Assembly: GCA_003021655.1 (NCBI GenBank)
Contig: PXRP01000057.1
Location: 1-64,000, forward strand
Direction: 5' to 3'
DNA from: Halobacteriales archaeon QS_4_69_31
GTDB taxonomy: Archaea > Halobacteriota > Halobacteria > Halobacteriales > Haloarculaceae
Length of the DNA: 64,000 nt
Part shown: positions 59,740 to 64,000 of the stretch, in pieces
How positions within the stretch are numbered: position 1 is the first letter of the stretch
How the letters are laid out: each line of letters opens with the position of its first letter
Notes under the pieces: model-generated
Seen by the model: only the letters and a program-made list of their open reading frames with translations
What the model was told of the DNA's origin: nothing
The model's database searches: none
Program-made: the position numbers and the translations under genes

Positions 59740-59880
59740 GCCGGGGCCGGTCGGGTCGGGGGAAGGTCGGGCAAGATGGAGGAGGGCCGGACGAGACCGG
59801 GCAGGCCGGGGACGCCAGGTAAGGTGGCAAGACCGGGTACGGACAGGTATGTCAGGTTAGGGGTGGTCAGGGAGGTAAGG
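59740..59880. repeat. Strand-asymmetric G/A-rich spacer
   Basis: Between the convergent ATPase and GH68 genes, the plus strand is almost purine-only for long stretches with repeated GGTCGGG, GGTAAGG and GGTCAGG blocks, and few C. The minus strand is therefore pyrimidine-rich, as near archaeal 3' ends. No frame is supported. Confidence 0.5.
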
Positions 59881-61218
59881 TCAGGCGTCGTCGGTCCGGT
59901 AGTAGCTGCCCGATCCGTCGCCGAGCGAGACGGAGCCGCGCCCGCTCCCCAGCATCAGGTCCGGGAGCGGTTCGCCGCGCACGGGCAACTGCCAGTGGCG
60001 AAGCGCCCCGCGGACGCGCGTCCGGTCGCCGTCGACGGTCACCCGGAGCGTCGGGCCGAGCGTCCCGCCGAACCGTCGGGCCTGTTCGGCGTCGGGGAGG
60101 TGACCGATCGCGTCCAGCGAGTCGCCGTCGAACTCGTAGTAGTTGAAAAAATACTGGACGAGCAGGTCCTCGTCGTGGGGGTAGACCATCCACGAGTACG
60201 CCTGGAACGGCGCATTCGCGGGATTCGTCACCACGAGCCCGGAGTCGTTGAGCGGCCGATAGGGGCCACCCAGCTCGTCGGCGACGTAGCCATAGAGGGC
60301 GTCGTACCCGTCCAGTCCCGGCGCGAACGTGTGTTCGTGGCTGGAAATAAAGAGATAGTACCGGCCGTCCCGGCGGACGACGTGTGGCCGTTCGAGTTCC
60401 TGGTTGACACAGACCCCGTCGAGGATGGGCGGGCGCAGTTCCCACTCCATCGGGTCGCCCGACTCCGAGACGGCGACCCCGACACAGCCGTTGAACTCCT
60501 GCTGGTCGGCGTGGCCGTCACACTCGGCGCTGCCCGGGGGGACGGGCGTGTTGCCCTCGAAGAGGAGGTGGGTCTCGCCCGTCGCGGGGTCCTCGTAGAA
60601 CCACGGGTCCCGGAAGGTGTAGATCATCCCGCGGGACTGCTCTTCGGCCTCGTACCACTCGCCGTCCGGTTCCAGGAGCACCTCGTGGCTCCAGTGTCCC
60701 TCGACGTCGACGCCGTCGCCGCCGGTCCGTATTCGTCCCCCGGCCGCGCCGGCGATGCGCTGGCTGTACTCCAGCACGTCGGCCCCCTGCTCGCCCGCGG
60801 CCGTGTAGAAGAGATAGAGGTCGCCGTCGTCGTAGAGCGCGGACCCGGCCCACTGGCGCTGGCCGAGGGCGCCGCCGTCGAAGACGGAACCGCCCGCCTC
60901 CCACTCGCGGCCGTCCGCCGAATAGAAATACCGGATCGTCGCGATGTCGTGGCGCTTCCCCGGGAGGGTCTCGACCGGCGCCGTCAGCGAGAACGCCACC
61001 CGCCAGCCGTCAACCTCGACGACCTCGCCGTGTCTGTCCCGCAACAGCCAGGTGTCCCAGACGTGGACGTCCTCGTTGGGCCTGTGCTCGGGCGGGTAGA
61101 CTATCGGTGCGACCGTCGACTCGTCGCGCTCGATGCGCGCGGCCTGCTCGCGCGTCCATCGGGACCTGGGCGGGTCCCCACTCACGACCGTCTCTTCCCC
61201 GGACGGGCGCTGAACCAT
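59881..61218 (-). CDS. GH68 fructosyltransferase (levansucrase/inulosucrase type)
   Basis: A 445-residue enzyme that cleaves sucrose and transfers fructose to a growing fructan or water. The five-blade propeller signature is present: EDVHVWDTWLLRDRHGEVVE with the nucleophile-type Asp, QRQWAGSALYDDGDLYLFYT, TFRDPWFYEDPATGETHLLF (RDP stabiliser), ELERPHVVRRDGRYYLFISS with the acid/base Glu, and QAYSWMVYPHDEDLLVQYFF. These are GH68, not GH32 or GH43. No Sec or Tat signal is visible, which is unusual because substrate and polymer are extracellular. A TATA lies near 61242-61251. Confidence 0.88.
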   Translation of the reverse strand: MVQRPSGEETVVSGDPPRSRWTREQAARIERDESTVAPIVYPPEHRPNEDVHVWDTWLLRDRHGEVVEVDGWRVAFSLTAPVETLPGKRHDIATIRYFYSADGREWEAGGSVFDGGALGQRQWAGSALYDDGDLYLFYTAAGEQGADVLEYSQRIAGAAGGRIRTGGDGVDVEGHWSHEVLLEPDGEWYEAEEQSRGMIYTFRDPWFYEDPATGETHLLFEGNTPVPPGSAECDGHADQQEFNGCVGVAVSESGDPMEWELRPPILDGVCVNQELERPHVVRRDGRYYLFISSHEHTFAPGLDGYDALYGYVADELGGPYRPLNDSGLVVTNPANAPFQAYSWMVYPHDEDLLVQYFFNYYEFDGDSLDAIGHLPDAEQARRFGGTLGPTLRVTVDGDRTRVRGALRHWQLPVRGEPLPDLMLGSGRGSVSLGDGSGSYYRTDDA

Positions 61219-61241
61219 ATTCCCTTATGCTCACTTCCGAC

Positions 61242-61251
61242 AGTAAAATCT
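61242..61251 (-). promoter_or_regulatory. TATA-like element of the GH68 gene
   Basis: The minus strand reads AAGATTTTAC-like, about 28 bases before the ATG at 61218. A second AT-rich block at 61285-61305 may be an additional element or an operator. Confidence 0.45.
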
Positions 61252-61401
61252 TACTCTGTCACACGTGGGTTAAAATTGTCTCTGGAAACTTATATTTAAG
61301 TATTTCGAGGGTTCGCCCCCACGAGTATATCACGGCCGGCGTGGTCGGCGGGGCCGGGCGGTGGGCCCTACGTTTTTGTCGCCCCGGTCCAAACGGCGGG
61401 T

Positions 61402-62235
61402 ATGGCGACGCGGACGGCAGCCGTGGCACTGGTAGTCCTGCTCGCGGGCTGTTCGTTGCTCGGGGGCGGGACGGGGGCCGAGACCGGGACGGTGACGCCC
61501 CTGGAGGTCCCCACAGAGACGACCGAGGGGCCGACGCTCCCGCCGGGGGTCACCGGCGCGGGCGTCGTCGACGTCGACGCGCTGGTGCGAGCACACGTCC
61601 GGGCCGCCGCGAGCACGAGCTACGTCTGGGTCGACCGGGAACGCCGTTTCTACGGCAACGGCTCGTCGCTGGTCTCGTTCGAACGCCGGGTGACCTTCGT
61701 CAACGGGACGACCTACCACCGGGTGCTGGACCCGCGACCGATGTTCGCCCGCGGGGTCTACGACCGGCCCCGCGACAAACAGCGGTACGCCGACGGCCGG
61801 TGGCTCTACCGGTTCGGGGACAGTACGAGCGCCGAGCCGGCCTACCGCGTCGAGCCGGCGACCGACGCGAGCCGTCGCCTGGCGCGTCTCTCCGGGGAGT
61901 CGGTCGGGATCTATCTCGCGGTCCCCAACGCCACGGTGTCGGTGACGCGGGTCGACGGCAGGCGCTACTACGAGGTCACCGCCCACCGCGACCGCTACCC
62001 GATCGCGATCCCGCTCGTCGGCGACGTCTACGACTACTCCGTCGAGGCCGTGGTCGCTCCCTCGGGGTTCGTCGGGCGGCTGAACGCCACCTACCGGACG
62101 GACCCCGAGGGAGGCGCCAACAGGGTCCGGTACAGCTTCGCGTTCACCGAGGTCGGGTCCGCCACCCTCACGGAACCACCCTGGCTCCCGGCCGCTAGAG
62201 CCAGGACCGACCCGACCGCCACTGCCGCACCGTGA
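61402..62235 (+). CDS. Predicted lipoprotein, haloarchaeal family
   Basis: A 277-residue protein. The N-terminus MATRTAAVALVVLLAGCSLL is a Sec-type lipoprotein signal with lipobox LLAGC. The linker is Thr/Glu/Pro-rich, then a domain with DVDALVRAHVRAAASTSYVW, the pattern ...FVNGTTYHRV... and ...FVGRLNATYRTDPEGGANRV, similar to haloarchaeal surface lipoproteins of the LolA-like type that sense or carry lipids. Function unknown. It lies between GH68 and GH32, co-oriented with GH32 88 bases downstream. Confidence 0.78.
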   Translation: MATRTAAVALVVLLAGCSLLGGGTGAETGTVTPLEVPTETTEGPTLPPGVTGAGVVDVDALVRAHVRAAASTSYVWVDRERRFYGNGSSLVSFERRVTFVNGTTYHRVLDPRPMFARGVYDRPRDKQRYADGRWLYRFGDSTSAEPAYRVEPATDASRRLARLSGESVGIYLAVPNATVSVTRVDGRRYYEVTAHRDRYPIAIPLVGDVYDYSVEAVVAPSGFVGRLNATYRTDPEGGANRVRYSFAFTEVGSATLTEPPWLPAARARTDPTATAAP

Positions 62236-62290
62236 CGGGGCCTCTTCCCCGTGGTCCCCTCGCCGTCGTGTCGGGGCCGCCGCCCCGTGA

Positions 62291-62298
62291 CTTTTATG
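62291..62298 (+). promoter_or_regulatory. TATA box of the GH32 gene
   Basis: CTTTTATG, centred about 28 bases before the ATG at 62323, which makes that ATG a leaderless start and favours it over the ATG at 62296 that falls inside the TATA. Confidence 0.55.
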
Positions 62299-62322
62299 TC
62301 GGTCGATAGCTACTCACAGGAT

Positions 62323-63810
62323 ATGGACCGCGCGAGAGAGGGGCCGGTAGCGACGTCCGAGTCGCCACAGGTCGCCGACTTCGCACGCAGACGGCGCGAG
62401 TTCAGCGACGACCCGTACCGTCCCGACTACCACTTCCATCCGCCGGGGGGGCTCCTCCACGACCCGAACGGCGCCCTGTACTGGAACGGGCGCTATCACC
62501 TCTTCTACCAGTTCTGGCCCCCGGACGTGCCCGAGGGGACCCCCTGGAGCAAGGCGATGCACTGGGGCCACGCCGTCAGCGACGACCTCGTCCACTGGGA
62601 GGACCTGCCGGTCGCGCTCTCGCCCGAGGACGGGCCCGAGGACGGCTGTTACAGCGGCCAGGCCCTCGTCGAGGACGACCGCGCCGTGTTGATGTACTAC
62701 GGGACCGGGGCGGGCAACTGCGTCGCCACCGCCGAGGGACCGTTGCTGACCGAGGTCGAGAAATGCGACGCGAACCCGGTCATCCCCATCGACGACGGGG
62801 CCCCCTACGAGATATTCGACCCCTGTCTCTGGCGGGAGGGCGAGACCTACTACTCGCTGTCGGGCTGGAAGACCGACCGCCGGCTGACGGAGTTTCTGTT
62901 CACCTCCGAGGACCTCGTCGAGTGGGAGTACGAGGGACCGCTCGTCCAGGACGGCTTCTTCACCGACCCCGACGAGGACGGCGCGGTCCCGAACTTCTTC
63001 GCGGTCGACGGGCGCCACGTCCTCGTGTTCTTCAGCCACGACCGCGGCCCGCAGTACTACGTGGGGGAGTTCGACCCCGGGGCCGGGCGCTTCGAGGTGG
63101 AGCGACACGGCCGGCTCAACCACGGCCCCCGGGTCCACAGCAACCTCCACGCGCCGTCGGTGCTCCACGAGGGCGACCGCCGGGTCGCCTTCTTCAACGT
63201 GGTCGAGGGCCGCGAACACTGGCGGGCCGACCCCGGCGAGGGGTGGGCGGGCGTGGTGAGCCTCCCCAGGGACCTCTCGCTGGTCGACGGCGACCTCCGG
63301 TTGACCCCGGCCGACGAGCTGACCGCGCTCCGCCGGACCCACCGCCGCGTCGAGTCCGTCCCGCTGGCGGCCGGCGACGAATTCGAGGCCGACGAGGTCG
63401 GCGAGAGCGTCGAACTCCGGGCGGTTGTCGACGTCGGTTCCGCCGACCAGGTCGACCTCTCGGTGTTGCGCTCGCCCGACGGCGCGGAGGCGACGACCGT
63501 CTCTTACTGGGCCGGGGCCGACTCGCTGGGGATCGACACGAGCCGGTCGAGCGAACGCGGGGACGTCCACACCCGCCCGCCCGAGGCCGCGTCGCTCGCG
63601 CTGGGCGAGGGCGAACGGCTCGACGTGCGGGTGTTCGTCGACAGGTCCATCGTGGAGGTGTTCGCCAACGGCCGGCGGACGCTGACGACGCGGGTCTACC
63701 CCGCGCGCCGGGAGAGTACGGGAGTCTCGCTGCTCGCTCGGCGCGGCCACGCCCACGTCGACTCGCTTGACGTCTGGGAGATGGACAGCATCTGGGACGG
63801 CGGCGACTGA
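62323..63810 (+). CDS. GH32 beta-fructosidase (sucrose/fructan hydrolase type)
   Basis: A 495-residue enzyme. The five-blade propeller has the nucleophile motif HPPGGLLHDPNGALYWNGRY, YHLFYQFWPPDVPEGTPWSK, and MHWGHAVSDDLVHWEDLPVA. The canonical RDP is replaced by IFDPCLW and the EC acid/base motif by GAVPNFFAVDG, seen in a subset of GH32 proteins. The C-terminal beta-sandwich is present (ERLDVRVFVDRSIVEVFANG). No signal peptide: cytoplasmic hydrolysis of imported sucrose or oligofructose is likely. An ATG at 62296 would add nine residues but falls in the TATA box. Confidence 0.88.
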   Translation: MDRAREGPVATSESPQVADFARRRREFSDDPYRPDYHFHPPGGLLHDPNGALYWNGRYHLFYQFWPPDVPEGTPWSKAMHWGHAVSDDLVHWEDLPVALSPEDGPEDGCYSGQALVEDDRAVLMYYGTGAGNCVATAEGPLLTEVEKCDANPVIPIDDGAPYEIFDPCLWREGETYYSLSGWKTDRRLTEFLFTSEDLVEWEYEGPLVQDGFFTDPDEDGAVPNFFAVDGRHVLVFFSHDRGPQYYVGEFDPGAGRFEVERHGRLNHGPRVHSNLHAPSVLHEGDRRVAFFNVVEGREHWRADPGEGWAGVVSLPRDLSLVDGDLRLTPADELTALRRTHRRVESVPLAAGDEFEADEVGESVELRAVVDVGSADQVDLSVLRSPDGAEATTVSYWAGADSLGIDTSRSSERGDVHTRPPEAASLALGEGERLDVRVFVDRSIVEVFANGRRTLTTRVYPARRESTGVSLLARRGHAHVDSLDVWEMDSIWDGGD

Positions 63811-63961
63811 GGGCAAACTGCCCTTCGGCCCCGGCTCCGTCGAATCGGACTGGTCGCGTCGAACGGGACCGGCCCCGCCCAATGGGACAGGTCGCGTTCG
63901 GATTCCGTGACATCACTGTCCCGTCCCGGTTCCAGTCTTCGTCTTCGGCCCAGGCACCGAT
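63811..63961. other. Convergent spacer at the right end
   Basis: 150 bases between the GH32 stop and the next minus-strand stop. It has repeats of GG(A/T)C-rich sequence (cgtcgaatcggactggtcgcgtcgaacgggaccggc) without a hairpin that stands out. Confidence 0.4.
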
Positions 63962-64000
63962 TCAGACGATCCCGGGGTCGTCGGCGGCGTCGTAGATGTC
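63962..64000 (-). CDS. Partial gene, C-terminus only, unknown product
   Basis: The minus strand at the window edge reads DIYDAADDPGIV and a TGA stop (63962-63964). The acidic composition and codon use are haloarchaeal. Too short to assign; the gene continues beyond the window and is probably part of the sucrose/fructan locus by position. Confidence 0.5.
   Translation of the reverse strand, partial: DIYDAADDPGIV

Noticed and set aside
59881-61218. GH32 or GH43 assignment for this enzyme
   Set aside because: VWDTW, FRDPWF and ELERPHVV are the GH68 signature set; GH32 would have WMNDPNG and a C-terminal sandwich domain.

Overview
The window looks like chromosomal DNA of a haloarchaeon. It is GC-rich, its predicted proteins are strongly acidic, and many genes have an archaeal TATA element about 25-30 bases before the start codon with no ribosome binding site, which suggests leaderless transcripts. 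Tat-type lipoprotein signals (RR followed by a lipobox Cys) are frequent, and several families are typically haloarchaeal (RdfA, archaea-specific SMC-related protein, TrmB, haloarchaeal GlpR, split glycine decarboxylase). No genus can be named from the sequence alone.

Left part (1-17 kb): a DHH/RecJ-like nuclease, a decayed IS1595-type transposase beside tRNA 3'-end fragments, a metallo-beta-lactamase-fold hydrolase with a DtxR-like operator upstream, a PduO-type cobalamin adenosyltransferase, a membrane histidine kinase and a lone receiver. The glycine cleavage genes gcvT-gcvH and gcvPA-gcvPB lie on one strand but are separated by about 5.3 kb. That interval holds a sugar epimerase, a universal stress protein remnant, two lipoproteins and a PIN/antitoxin-like pair, and much of it has lower GC than the flanks.

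Middle (17-31 kb): E1 alpha/beta of a thiamine-dependent 2-oxoacid (acetoin-type) dehydrogenase, an aldo/keto reductase, a GlpR-type repressor and a complete phosphotransferase system (HPr, Enzyme I and galactitol-type EIIA, EIIB and EIIC). A six-copy 28-bp hairpin repeat separates two convergent genes inside this PTS region. Next come a MinD/ParA-like ATPase, an SMC-related protein and RdfA, a set linked to cell shape.

Central catabolic cluster (31.8-48.8 kb): a CUT1 sugar ABC importer ends in a PdxA2-like dehydrogenase. Upstream on the same strand are a SAF-domain homoserine-dehydrogenase-like oxidoreductase, an FGGY kinase and the E3 (Lpd) of a dehydrogenase complex. Divergently placed are the E2 (with two E3-binding domains), an IclR regulator and a second FGGY kinase. 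Archaea make vitamin B6 with PdxS/PdxT, so PdxA here is probably catabolic. The set reads as uptake, oxidation, phosphorylation and oxidative decarboxylation of a small polyol or sugar acid; this is inference.

Right part (51-64 kb): IclR and TrmB regulators, a second CUT1 importer, a GH68 levansucrase/inulosucrase-type enzyme, a lipoprotein and a GH32 fructosidase form a likely sucrose/fructan locus.

No complete tRNA or rRNA gene, CRISPR array or intact insertion sequence was seen. Broken genes are listed as pseudogenes.
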